This document shows, in pieces, positions 10,944 through 21,317 of a DNA stretch of 64,000 bases. Source of the DNA: Nothophaeocryptopus gaeumannii. Its lineage: Eukaryota; Ascomycota; Dothideomycetes; Mycosphaerellales; Mycosphaerellaceae. The notes beneath the pieces were generated by a model. That model saw nothing but the letters and a program-made list of their open reading frames with translations, ran no database searches and had not been told where the DNA came from. Position numbers and translations under genes: made by a program. How positions within the stretch are numbered: position 1 is the first letter of the stretch; each line of letters opens with the position of its first letter. The stretch lies in assembly GCA_031771865.1 (NCBI GenBank), contig JASISA010000009.1, positions 248,001-312,000 on the forward strand. The letters run 5' to 3'.

Positions 10944-12057
10944 TTACCTCTCGGATACAACCCTCGATCCTTGATAGTGATTGCAATTAGGATCCTTCGG
11001 CGTCTGACCTGCCAAATGGCAGTCCAGGCACAGCTCTGTGATCCCCTCCCCGATTTGCGAGCTCCACGTGGCGAACTCTGCGCTGATGTTTGCTGGGGCT
11101 GCTCCACCATAGCCTCGTCGAATGCAGACGTGGCCGCACGTGAACAGTGACGCATTTATGGGCTTCGAAAAGTCCCACCATGTCACTGCCATGCGCTGGA
11201 GTACCTCCTCGAGAGGCCATCGCTCAAGCTCAGACGGCGGCCAGAGACCCTGTGCTTTCAGGTACCGCAGGAGTGCTGCACCAAACCAGTCGCAGATGTT
11301 GCATTGAGGACAATCTCTTGAGATACCATCGGCATCAATCACCCGGTCGATGGTTTGCTCGATTACTCTACGGATCTGATAGTGCGCCTCCCTGCGCTGG
11401 TCCTGCAGGGATACTGTCATGATGCTTTATCTTGATCAATACGCATAAGGACCTCCGACTCACACATCACGTCCCGGATCTCATTGAAGCCATCGGTCGA
11501 GGCTTTGAACTTAAGCGACCCCTGGCGGAATCTGCGATTGCGCAATACCCATTGTTTTCCAATCTCTCGAAACATACTTGGCAAGTGTAGTAGGCGGCCA
11601 CAGACCAAGAGGGTGTGTATACCGTTGTCGTCGCAAGTTTCCAAGAGCTCTTTCATCCAAGGCTCCACCTGAGGGCTCAATGCTTCCCAGCATTCGCATT
11701 TATCAGCCATGGTCGCCACATAGTATAGCTGATCTAAATCCAGTCTCGGCCGGAGACTGCTTAACCGAAGGTGCATGATGCTGCAGATGATGTTCATGGC
11801 ATTCGGGTCTCCGTGCGGGAGAGGGAATTCCGACGGTTCGTTGGTCCAAAGTTGTTTTTCCCCTCTGAACTGGCGCTCAACCACTGTTTTGAAAGCAGGA
11901 GAGCCGTTGGAGAGGACGGCCGATGACACACGGAGTCGTGTCCTGACCAAGGTCAGTGTAAACGCTGTGTGTAGGGACGTGCAGCATACTTCTCGATCTC
12001 GCCGCAGACGAGCCAGACATCGCCGTTCCGCGCAATGATGTGTTCGTCGTAAGACAT
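10944..12057 (-). CDS. BTB/POZ-domain protein with C-terminal Cys/His module (copy 1)
   Basis: Exons 12057-11990, 11942-11464 and 11413-10944 (338 aa). Introns: GTATGC...GGTCAG (47 nt) and GTGAGT...GACAG (50 nt), both phase-exact. The BTB fold lies in residues 8-115 with the pattern GDVWLVCGEIE then LRVSSAVLSNGSPAFKTVV and a helical part ending in MNIICSIMHLR. A helical linker follows. The C-terminal 150 aa hold paired Cys and His residues (CPQCNICDW, TCGHVC, CLDCHLAG...C). The last exon's CxDC...C ending is shared with three other genes in this window. BTB proteins often dimerise or recruit Cullin-3, but this fungal subfamily has no assigned role that I know. It is divergent with the pseudogene copy 2. 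Confidence 0.8.
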
Positions 12058-12471
12058 ACTGATAGACATACGTATGTATCATGTTGTTGATGTGGCATGG
12101 TGACCCAAACATGAAGCGAGAAAGAAAGACGTCGTGGGGACAGGCAAGAGCACTTGCTTGGTCCTTGACACCTGACACATACAACGAGCGCTCTTCCCTC
12201 TGTCACTTGCACAGCTTCGCACTAGCGCCTGCTACCCTGGAAGGACTTTGCCAACTTCCATCTGTCAACAACGTTGAAATCGATACATCAACTCGTCAAC
12301 TATTCACTACTCAGAGCGTTTGTACTGAATATATTGCACGACCGCAACGGAGAAGCCTTCATTCTTGGCTTGCCCGCAACTTCGGCGATGTACAGGCAGC
12401 TTCGGAAACTCTTCAATCTACGACCGTTCGCACGTCTAGCCAACTCTCTCCGTCGCTACAGAGCATCCAGA
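12058..12471. promoter_or_regulatory. Divergent region between two BTB genes
   Basis: 414 bp shared upstream region of BTB copies 1 and 2. The frame of copy 2 is open back to about 12274 and an ATG at about 12388 could extend its N terminus, but homology to the family starts only after 12472. Confidence 0.4.
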
Positions 12472-13610
12472 ATGGCGAACCCAGGCCCACAATTGGTACA
12501 ACTGGTCCAGGATCCTGACATCGAGTTGCTCATGAATGACGAAGATCTCATCCTAGTCTCTTCTCAGACCCTTTCCCAAGCCTCACCGGTGCTTGCCGCG
12601 CTGTGTCAAGGAGATCTTAGAGAAGGCACGGCGTTGAGAGATTCGAATCGTCAAGGGCCAGTGAGGGTCCCTCTACCAGAAGACGACTTCGATACCATGG
12701 TTCGGCTATGCTCTATCTGGCACGATCCGTACTACCCATTGCAACTGGACCTCACGAGTGAGGAATTCCTGCAGCTGGCCGTTCATATCGATAAATACCG
12801 GTGCAGTGCTTCTGTTGACGCTGCCGTCATGAGGCTCTTACACTCCAGACCCGACGCGAAAGGGCCTGAGTGGAGGAACAGGATTGGGTAGCATCCCGTG
12901 GACACACTCAAAGCACTTTACATCATGGATCTCGCTGGCACGTTTGCATATACCTCCAACCTGATTGCACGCTCGGACCTTGCATAGCAGCACATGTCGG
13001 AAGAATCGAAAGAAGATTCACGTTACGAGATCAAGCATGATCTCAGGGGTAAGATCGATATGCGCGTGTGGTACAAGCTACTCCAAAAATCTAACCGTAA
13101 ATAGCGGCTCTGTACGGCGCCCAAGTGAAAGCAGCAGCCCAGCTTGCATCCGCCGTGGATGACCTTGGCACGTTCGTGGCGACACGCCTAAAGCGAAGCC
13201 CCCAGGATCATCTCAAAGGGTGGGAACCATACCATACTTTGACCGCAGACAGGCAGCAGGAAGTCGACAGATTGCAACCCGACAAATGCGATAAACGGGA
13301 TCAAGCAACACTTCACTGCTTGAAGCAGCTCACCGACAATGAGATCTGGCCAGCTCCTCTCCGGGAATGGAACACTATCCTCCCATTCATCGGCCTGAGC
13401 GAACGAATTGCAGTAATGTGCCTCCATGATTGCGGCACAATTGAAAGCTGTCTTAGTCCACAGTGCAAGCCGCACCATGTCACTCATGGCTACGGATTCC
13501 GCCTTGGGAAGTTGAACTATGCGGCGCAGAGAATGTTTGCTGGAATTTGCATCGATTGCTTCAAGGCTGGAGGCAAATTTGACGGAGGGTGTCGATTTCC
13601 GCATGATTGA
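12472..13610 (+). pseudogene. BTB-type protein gene (copy 2) with two in-frame stop codons
   Basis: ATG at 12472 opens a BTB-like region (EDLILVSSQTLSQASPVLAAL then VPLPEDDFDTMVRLCSIWH). The same frame carries recognisable family sequence through two TAG codons, at 12889-12891 and 12985-12987, up to a clean intron 13049-13104 (GTAAGA...CTAACCGTAAATAG), then resumes in phase in 13105-13610. The last exon carries a Cys/His-rich C terminus (CLHDCGTIESC, QCKPHH, CIDCFKAG...C) like copies 1, 3 and 4. A 100-nt intron removing both stops is possible by GT and AG position but breaks the downstream frame and deletes the conserved helix between the stops. Hence probably inactive, unless the stops are read through or are assembly errors. 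Confidence 0.62.
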
Positions 13611-13779
13611 GCGTTTGGCGATGAGTTGAGTTCGAACACACTGACGTGGGACTTCGGTTCGTATTTTGACACGCTATCGCGTCAAGAAGGCATTGGTTGA
13701 TTTGGTAATGGAGAGACCTCATTCATTATCTCAATATTACCTTCCTGTCAATGATACCACTTTCAGCTTCTCCAATCCA

Positions 13780-15893
13780 TTACTCCGCCGCCTCCTTGTG
13801 CACCGCCTGCTCCGGCGGCACCACACCCTCCCCCTCCGTCTTCTCCCTCAAATCCTCTCCTTCCTCACTATCCTTCGGCACGGGCGCAGTCCCCTCCCCA
13901 TTCCCCTCCTCAACATGATTCCCCGCCATCTTTCTAATCCTCGCAATCTCCTCCGGCGGCGGCGCCACCCAACTACTCGAATTCCAAGGCAAAACATTAC
14001 TCAAATACATTGTATCGATCTCCTCCAACGTCCGACCTTGTCCCTCAATTACGAAGAAGTAGACTATCAATCCGCCGAGGACATTGCATCCCGCGAAGAC
14101 GTAGCCGTAGCGGAAATCGATGGCGGACGTTATGAAGGGTGTGAAGAAAGCGAGGAGGAAGTTCCAGAGCCAGTTGGATGCTGTTGAGAGGGCCATGCCT
14201 TTGGCGCGGTAGCGGGATGGATAGAGTTCGCCGCAGATGGTCCAGATCATTGGGCCCCTACGAGAGAGCGTCAATCAGTAAGACTATGCTTCATCTAAAT
14301 CCAAAGAACTGCCATGTGGCTGAGAGATGTATATGTCTTACCAAGTCGTAGCAAACCCGAAGATAAAAAACGAAGCCATGACAATCAAAGCCGTCGCCGC
14401 TGACTCGGTATTCATCGGCGTTTGTCGATCCAATGCAAAATGTCCCACACTCGCAAAAATGAGAAACATGAGAAACATCCAGGTCGAGCCTATTATGAGA
14501 GATTTGCGACGGCCGTAGTGTTCAACGATGTAGAGGCCGTAGAAGGTGGAGCCGAAATTGATGCCGTTGAGGATCATCTGGGTGACGAAGGAATTGTCTA
14601 TGCCGGTGCCTTGGAAGATTGTCGTGCCTAGCAAAGGACGAACTATCAGAAAGAGGTTTTGTGTTGGAGGAGGATGGTAGGGGTTTGCTTGGCGTACCGT
14701 AGTAGAAGAAGTAGTTTGCGCCGGTAAGTTGTTGGAACATCTGCAATCCAACACCCAGCAAAATTCGATATGCCATTTTCGGAGCGAACATCATGCGATA
14801 CCACTCTTGAACCGCAGTCCCCTTGGCTGCCTCAGCGCGAAGCTTCTGCTCAATCTCCTCTAGTTCGACATGGAGTGTATAATGATTAGCTGGGGCACCG
14901 TACACCCTCATCATGGTTGCTTTGGCTTCTTCGACCTTGCCATGGCGGTAGTTGAAGCGAGGTGTTTCTGGGAAGGCGAGGATACCGACTCCGAGAATGA
15001 CAGCCCAGATGAAGCCAACACCCATGGGGATGCGCCAGGAGGCGGCTTTGTAGCGTTGATGTTCGTAGCAGCCGAAGTTTATGCAGGCTGCGAGGAAGAT
15101 GCCGAAGGTGATGAAGAGCTGTCGAATGTTAGCAGATGCCGCGGGCCGAGCTCAGGAAGTCAGTACCTGATAGCATGAGATCAAAGCACCTCGAATATGT
15201 CTTGGTCCAGTCTCCGCCTAGCCTCTAGTCAGTATGCTGACAATCATCACTAATTTGTTGAAAAACACTTACCATATACATCGGCACCAACAAACTCAAC
15301 GCACCAACCCCTAAACCCGCAACGAAACGACCCATCATGACTTGATACCACTTATCCGTCGCAGCGATCTGCACAATATTGCCAATGCAGAAGATGATGC
15401 ACCAGAAAGTGATACTTAGTCTTCTCCCGATGAAGTCTGCGAAAGGACCACCCAGTAGTGCACCGATCAGGGTACCGATTGACAGGAGTGCAACGATGAG
15501 TCCTGAGCGGACATTGCTGAAGTAGGCAGTTCCATCGTCATGTTTCAGACCGAACCGCGCTTTAAAGTCGGGCATCTCCAGAAAGCCGGAAATCTGGCCG
15601 GTGTCGTAGCCAAAGACTGCAATTCTCATCAGTGTCCGTTCATCCTTAGGCGCCTTGTCGTCTGCTCTGTTGTTGAATGACTTACTAAACCCTCCCATAC
15701 TAACCAGCACAGCCATATAAAAGCTTGCCCATGTGATCCTCCTCAAAGGCGAGTAGTCCAGGTCCGTGAGACTCTTCTTCGCATGCGTCGATCCAGCATT
15801 GCTCGGGTTGAATTGATCATAATAGACATGCGTTGTGAATCCAAAGTCCTTCCTGCCCAGCCCCTTGGGACGAAAGCTTGATGCGGACACCAT
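13780..15893 (-). CDS. MFS sugar (hexose) transporter
   Basis: Six exons: 15893-15686, 15616-15273, 15217-15167, 15118-14698, 14627-14342 and 14257-13780 (595 aa), every junction phase-exact. Sugar-porter subfamily of the major facilitator superfamily, plasma membrane, 12 helices. Signature motifs: FGYDTGQISGFLEM after helix 1, FIGRRLS in the helix 2-3 loop, GRFVAGLGVGALSLLVPMY, the helix 6-7 loop FPETPRFNYRHGK, LTGANYFFYYG in helix 7, and PSRYRAKGMALSTASNW near the end of the membrane part. The cytosolic tail of about 70 residues is acidic and low-complexity. Closest in style to fungal glucose transporters/sensors; whether it transports or senses cannot be told, as no unusually long tail is present. 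Confidence 0.88.
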
Positions 15894-16761
15894 GACTGCT
15901 CAAGGGCCCCACGTGATGGGTGTTCAGGAACAAGTAGGTATGATGCTGAGCCTGAACTCAAAAGATTAGGGAGAAGAGAGATGACGCTCTGGTGGCAGCC
16001 ATCTTATAGCAGCTTCCTGCCTCAATGAGGGGTCAATCGAGTGGTATGGCCCATGTGGAGGGAAGGAAGACATGTGAGCAGACACAATCTGCCCGATGCA
16101 ACGGCGGATGTCGACGGCGACCAAAGGGTACAAGGGACGGCGGTGATGCTATTGGTAATGAGCTGGAGAAGCATCCGCAATGCGACAGTAAGCGCACGCG
16201 GCTGCATTGCGAGAGCGCAAGAGCTCGTGATGTGAAGAATCAGAGAGCATAAGCCTCGGATGTGGAATTGCAAAAGCGCCGATTGTAAGACTGTGGTTAG
16301 CAGCCAGTGATATGGCTTGGCGAAATCAGTACACTTCTGGCGATTTTCTAGCACTACGTCCCATCCACGACATGCCATCAAGCTCTATTCGGTCCATCGA
16401 GTATTCAAATGTTGAACATGCTTGAAGAAAGTCTTGATGTGGTTGTGCCTCGATGCGCTCTCGGATGCTCGGCTCACCAATGATCAGTGTGAAGCCGGAT
16501 GTCGGCGGATCATTACTCCAGCTCACATGTCAGCCTCCACTTCCGCATGCGGCAAGTCCGTAAGAAGTCCGAGAGGTGAGGTCAGAAGGTCGTCTCTAGA
16601 GTGAGGTGATTCGCCAGGAGGACGGGTTTGCAATCATTGCATGCAGAAGGAGAGAGTTCGTATCTGGAGACCCCAGACACCACGTGCCGACTTACTCGAA
16701 GACACCGGATCCGGGAACCGTACGCGGAGCAGCGTTGCTTGCAATGTGGAGAGACTCTGTG
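15894..16761. other. Intergenic, 868 bp
   Basis: No supported gene; the short open frames here have no coding signature. Upstream region of the sugar transporter and downstream of the CorA-like gene. Confidence 0.4.
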
Positions 16762-18696
16762 TCATACAGATTCTTTCTTCCTCTCTGGTTTTCGTTCATG
16801 GTTTTCTCCGTTTGTGGGAGTCAGCTTCGGTATCCTAGATTTCCAGTCATTCAGCGTGCGCCACATCCTATCGTACATCATGACGATGCCAATGATAAAC
16901 GCAAGAGGTATAGAGGCCGCCCAGAAGACCCAAAAATTCTGCTTGCCCGGAAGATAGCTGTCGCCCATACTCAGCATACTCGCAACCAAAGTCAGTGGGA
17001 AGATGATGGCAGCGAAAAGACTGAGCTTCAAGCCGTTGGCGCCATCTTGTATGCTCTTGAAAGCTGCGCGTAGTCCTGCGACTTCGTTGGCCATGCTACT
17101 GAGATCGTCGACTTGCGCACGGAGAGGCTTGAGTCGGGTGGAGATGGCAAGAAAGTCTTTCTGAGCACCGCGAAGAGCCAGTGGAAGCTGTTCGTCGACC
17201 TTTTCATCTCCAAGCTGCATGCCCATGCGGTGAAGGTTGAGCGTGATTGCCTGCTCAAATTGACCCATCTTGCGACGCGTATAATTAATGTCCTTGGATG
17301 CTGCGGACACTGCTCTTAGCTCTTGCTTCCAGTCGTTGGGAGTATTCCGGTCATCTAGATTGGCTTCGTGGTCGTCGGCAAACCACTCGCTATTGGCGAT
17401 GCTGTATGACATGAATTCGAGCTGATGTTCCCAGTGCTGCGCAACAAATTTGAGTAGATAGTATGCAGCATTGACTGGGCTCTGTGCAGCTGCCTTGATC
17501 GGTTTGTCGTTCTCTACATCAGCGCAACTCGTCCAGTAGAACAGCAGTTCGTCGAGTGGGGAAGACATGTCACGCTTTCCTGCGATCCTTTCGATCTCCA
17601 AGAGCTTGCGGTCGACGTCTTGCACTGAAATTGACGGGCGGAGAAGAGTGGGACATCCTCCATGATAGGGCATACTCTTGTGACAGACTGCTTGCACGCT
17701 GCCTGGGCGATCCCATTTCCTGGCGAGCCAATGCTCCTTGCGCGTCAGGTACTCCTCAGGATCTTCCAGCATCAAGCATTGAGGCCCACACGATTTGTGC
17801 GCCGGCACGGAAGTTCTTGGAGCATGTAGGTCGCAGGAGCCGCAGGAGCCCATTGGAGGATCTACAAGAATCAGAGCTATCACCGCGGTCAGTTCGTGCC
17901 AAATTGAAAGCCGTCTATTCAGCCTACCGTCCCAGTTGTCTGGTGTATGTTCGTGGGAAGTCCAGAAGCTGGCGCATCTTCGAATGAACATGTGACGTCT
18001 GTCCGGATCAATGCTGGGAAGTTCTAGGTCCTTCCAGCCTTCAATCTTGCGACGATTGATGGCTAGAGTCATCTGGTTCCTGTACACGCGCTTTTCACGC
18101 TCAACCCTTTGAGCCTCTGCAGCATCTTTTGGAGGCGGACCGTCCAAGGTTCGGATCTCGTAATAGCGAACAGTGAACAATGTCTTCGGCGAGGCCATGG
18201 ACGGAAGTGAACGATGCGAGACGGATCGTGAATCCGTGAAGTTCCAAGTGTTCATCTGTTCGGAGAATATCAAAGGGTTCGCCCCCAATTTGCTGCCAAG
18301 TACATCGACCATGGCCGGATCCATGTCCTCCAGAATGAACATGCGGCGACTGCGCTCAGCGGGTCGATCTCTCGCGGGAGGGTTCTTTACCAGGTACTCT
18401 TCCAGCTGCCTTGCAGATTCGAACACGGGGCCTTGCTCGATACGATGATCATGGAAGAGAAGCACGGCGCATCTCCCGGGACAGCGATTGAGGCATCGCT
18501 TGTAGCATTCGTTTATGCGAATCCGGCCCTCGTCTTGATGATTCTGCAATTTCTCCAGGAGTGGCTTCAAGGCCGGATACGCCCTACTCAGCCTTTCCAC
18601 CCGCTGCAAATATGGATAGTCGCCTAGATCCAATTGCGGGAGGGTCTTCGCGGGCGACGCGTTGGCCGAGCTTGAGCATGCTCTGAGAGAACCCAT
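16762..18696 (-). CDS. CorA-like (Mg2+ transporter-type) membrane protein
   Basis: Exons 18696-17928 and 17876-16762 (627 aa). The frame is open across the whole span, but a 51-nt in-frame intron (GTAGGC donor, AACTGAC branch, GATAG acceptor) is proposed because removal joins NWD to ALILVDPP, matching the usual family pattern. A long cytosolic N-terminal domain and an alpha-helical stalk (about residues 430-550) are followed by two transmembrane helices near 550-575 and 590-612. The CorA signature GMN is absent: the loop after helix 1 reads SMGDSYLPG. Fungi have many such CorA-like proteins whose ion transport is unproven. Two Cys clusters (CYKRCLNRCPGRC near 64-76 and CGSC...C further on) are unusual and might bind metal. 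Confidence 0.72.
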   Translation of the reverse strand: MGSLRACSSSANASPAKTLPQLDLGDYPYLQRVERLSRAYPALKPLLEKLQNHQDEGRIRINECYKRCLNRCPGRCAVLLFHDHRIEQGPVFESARQLEEYLVKNPPARDRPAERSRRMFILEDMDPAMVDVLGSKLGANPLIFSEQMNTWNFTDSRSVSHRSLPSMASPKTLFTVRYYEIRTLDGPPPKDAAEAQRVEREKRVYRNQMTLAINRRKIEGWKDLELPSIDPDRRHMFIRRCASFWTSHEHTPDNWDGRLNRRLSIWHELTAVIALILVDPPMGSCGSCDLHAPRTSVPAHKSCGPQCLMLEDPEEYLTRKEHWLARKWDRPGSVQAVCHKSMPYHGGCPTLLRPSISVQDVDRKLLEIERIAGKRDMSSPLDELLFYWTSCADVENDKPIKAAAQSPVNAAYYLLKFVAQHWEHQLEFMSYSIANSEWFADDHEANLDDRNTPNDWKQELRAVSAASKDINYTRRKMGQFEQAITLNLHRMGMQLGDEKVDEQLPLALRGAQKDFLAISTRLKPLRAQVDDLSSMANEVAGLRAAFKSIQDGANGLKLSLFAAIIFPLTLVASMLSMGDSYLPGKQNFWVFWAASIPLAFIIGIVMMYDRMWRTLNDWKSRIPKLTPTNGENHERKPERKKESV

Positions 18697-19825
18697 GTTG
18701 ATGCGACGAAACGTGAAGTCGGTACAACAGGAAAAGGATACGATGGCTTAAGGAGGCATAAGTTCGCGAAGCCGCCATCAGCGCGAGGCTGGAGAGCGTT
18801 TGTCGCCCTCAGCGCTTCAGCTGTGGGCTGGCCCCCAAATGGTCAGCCAAGTCACCCACGCTCGTCTACATGCTCGGCGACGCTCGCACATAGTGAGATG
18901 GTTGTCATCATCTCCATGTTCAGGAGACGTCGTCTGTAGACCTGACAGACTGTCATACCAGCCATTGTGAAGCTGTGCATTCCGCTTGCAGGTTGCTCTG
19001 CCTGCGGGTGGCATCGTGAGGGTGGTGTGAAGCTGGTTCCGTAGCGCAGAAGACGGCTTCCTCAACAGAACGTGGAGTCCCCAAGGGATGTTCCCGCCTG
19101 CGCCACAGTGCAGGGAAAAGATCTTATCAGATTAGATAATAGATTCGGCTTACATCGAGAGGACCTAGCGGGCAAGGTGCGGGTTTCACAGTTTGCTGAC
19201 AGGGAGGAGATAGGAATTGTTCGGCAGATGTCCAACAGGCCAGCTTCTCTTCGCGTTCCATGTGCCGCAAGACGAAAGCGCGGGAAAGGTTGTTCAATGT
19301 GATATCGTACGTTGAGGGTCGAGGGTCGATATTGCAATGGCAGAGCAGCGGCTGCGAGCGTGTCGACCCATTGTGGCTTGCAAGAGGCTTTCCTCCCTGC
19401 AGGACCCTGAGCTAAACTCAGTTCGGGATGCTGCCGGTGGGTTTCGCGTCACTCAAGTCCGAGAGGCGCTTGTGCCTGCAGGAAGTCGCTGGGATTATCG
19501 AAGAATAGAACTAGTGCCACACAAGAGAGTGGGCAGATGTTGGCCTGCCCTTCAGTTGCCGCCATCATTTCTCCCAGTCCATCCACCCAACTTCCTCTCC
19601 TCCTCCTCTTCCACCTTCAACTAGATGACCACTTGCCTCTCCCACGTGAAAACACCCCCGACGCCGAGACAACAATCCCAAGCGGAATCTCTTTGAGCTC
19701 CGCGAGATCGCCCGAACCACAATCTCCCTGTTCACCGCATATCGCACGCCGCCGCATTTGCGACCCTGCAGCACGCGACACGTGTGTCTTCGATTTCCGC
19801 GAACCTCACAGTAGCTCTTGCGAAC
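18697..19825. promoter_or_regulatory. Divergent intergenic region, CorA-like gene / ERG13
   Basis: 1.1 kb upstream of both genes. No gene supported. The last 250 bp before the ERG13 start are pyrimidine-rich (repeated CTCC/TTCC tracts at about 19565-19620), common in fungal promoters and leaders. No sterol-response element is claimed. Confidence 0.4.
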
Positions 19826-21317
19826 ATGGAGCGACCGCAAAATGTCGGAATTAAAGCTATTGAGCTGTACTTCCCAAGCCAGGTGTGTGAACCGAGTCTG
19901 AACCGATCGTCAAGGAAGGGTCGAGACTGACTGCATCTTCACAGTGCGTCGACCAGGCAGAGCTCGAGAAGTTCGATGGCGTTGCCCAGGGCAAATACAC
20001 TATTGGTCTCGGCCAGACCAAGATGAGCTTTTGCGACGACCGCGAGGGTAAGCATGCCAAGGGCTGCGCTTTGGAGGCAACATCTGACAGAACGATTTAG
20101 ACATCTACTCCATGGCCCTCACGACCGTCTCTTCGCTTCTTTCTAAATACAACATCGACCCGAAATCGATCGGCAGACTCGAAGTCGGCACCGAAACCCT
20201 CCTCGACAAGTCCAAGTCCTGCAAGTCGGTCGTCATGCAGCTTTTTGAGCCACACGGAAACACCAACATTGAAGGAGTCGACACCGTGAACGCCTGCTAC
20301 GGAGGCACAAACGCTCTTTTCAACACAATCAACTGGGTGGAGTCCTCTGCTTGGGACGGCCGCGACGGGATTGTTGTCGCAGGAGATATTGCATTGTACA
20401 AGAAGGGTAACGCACGACCAACTGGAGGCGCAGGCTGCGTTGTGATGCTGGTCGGCCCAGATGCGCCATTGGCTTTCGAGCCAGGTCTTCGCGGCAGCTA
20501 TGTCAAGCACGCATACGATTTCTACAAGGCAGACTTCACCAGCGAGTACCCTCTCGTAGACGGACACTACTCGCTCAAGTGCTACACCGAGGCCGTGGAT
20601 GCTTGCTACAAGGCATACAACGAGCGCGAGAAGACGCTGAAGGCCCAACTGAACGGACACGCGAATGGTGTACACCCAGAGCCAGAGACTCCTCTCGACC
20701 GCTTCGACTACATGTGCTTCCACGCACCGACCTGCAAGCTTGTGTCGAAGAGCTACGCCCGATTGCTCTACAACGACTACCTTGCGAACCCAGAGAACCC
20801 GCTCTTCAAGGATGTGCCGGCTGAGATCAAGGATCTGTCTTACGAGGCTTCCATCAGCGACAAGACCGTGGAGAAGACTTTCATGGGCCTGGCCAAGAAG
20901 CGATTCGCGTCCAGGGTGCAACCTGCCATTGAAGTTCCAACCCAGTGCGGTAATATGTACTCCGCATCCGTCTACGGCTCCCTGGTATCTCTTCTCAGCA
21001 ACGTATCCTCAGAAGAGATTCAGGGCAAGCGTGTTACCATCTTTTCCTACGGATCCGGTCTGGCCGCTTCCATGTTCTCGCTCAAGGTCAAGGGCAGCTT
21101 AGAGGACATTGTCTCGAAGGTTGACCTGCACAAGAGACTGGAGGCTCGTCGTGTTGTCGCTCCAGAGGTATACGATGAGATGTGCAACCTCCGTGAGAGA
21201 GCACACCTGAAGAAGGACTACAGGCCAGAGGGCAGCGTTGACACCATCCTGTCTGGCACTTACTACCTCACCGAGATTGACGACATGTTCCGACGAAAGT
21301 ACGAAATCAAGCAATAG
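19826..21317 (+). CDS. ERG13: Hydroxymethylglutaryl-CoA synthase
   Basis: Exons 19826-19882, 19945-20047 and 20101-21317 (458 aa), phase-exact, with introns of 62 and 53 nt. Condenses acetyl-CoA with acetoacetyl-CoA to HMG-CoA, the step before HMG-CoA reductase in the mevalonate/ergosterol pathway; cytosolic. Catalytic residues are visible: Glu in LEVGTETLLDKSKS, the acylated Cys in VNACYGGTNALFN, and His in MCFHAPTCK. The glycine-rich GSGLAASMFSL block near the C terminus is intact. Length is close to that of other ascomycete enzymes. No mitochondrial presequence. Confidence 0.96.

Noticed and set aside
12888..12987. 100-nt intron that would remove both stops of BTB copy 2
   Set aside because: GT and AG positions exist, but joining gives the wrong phase downstream and deletes a conserved helix.
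20097..20921. 274-codon minus-strand open frame
   Set aside because: Antisense to the catalytic part of HMG-CoA synthase, a codon-bias shadow.
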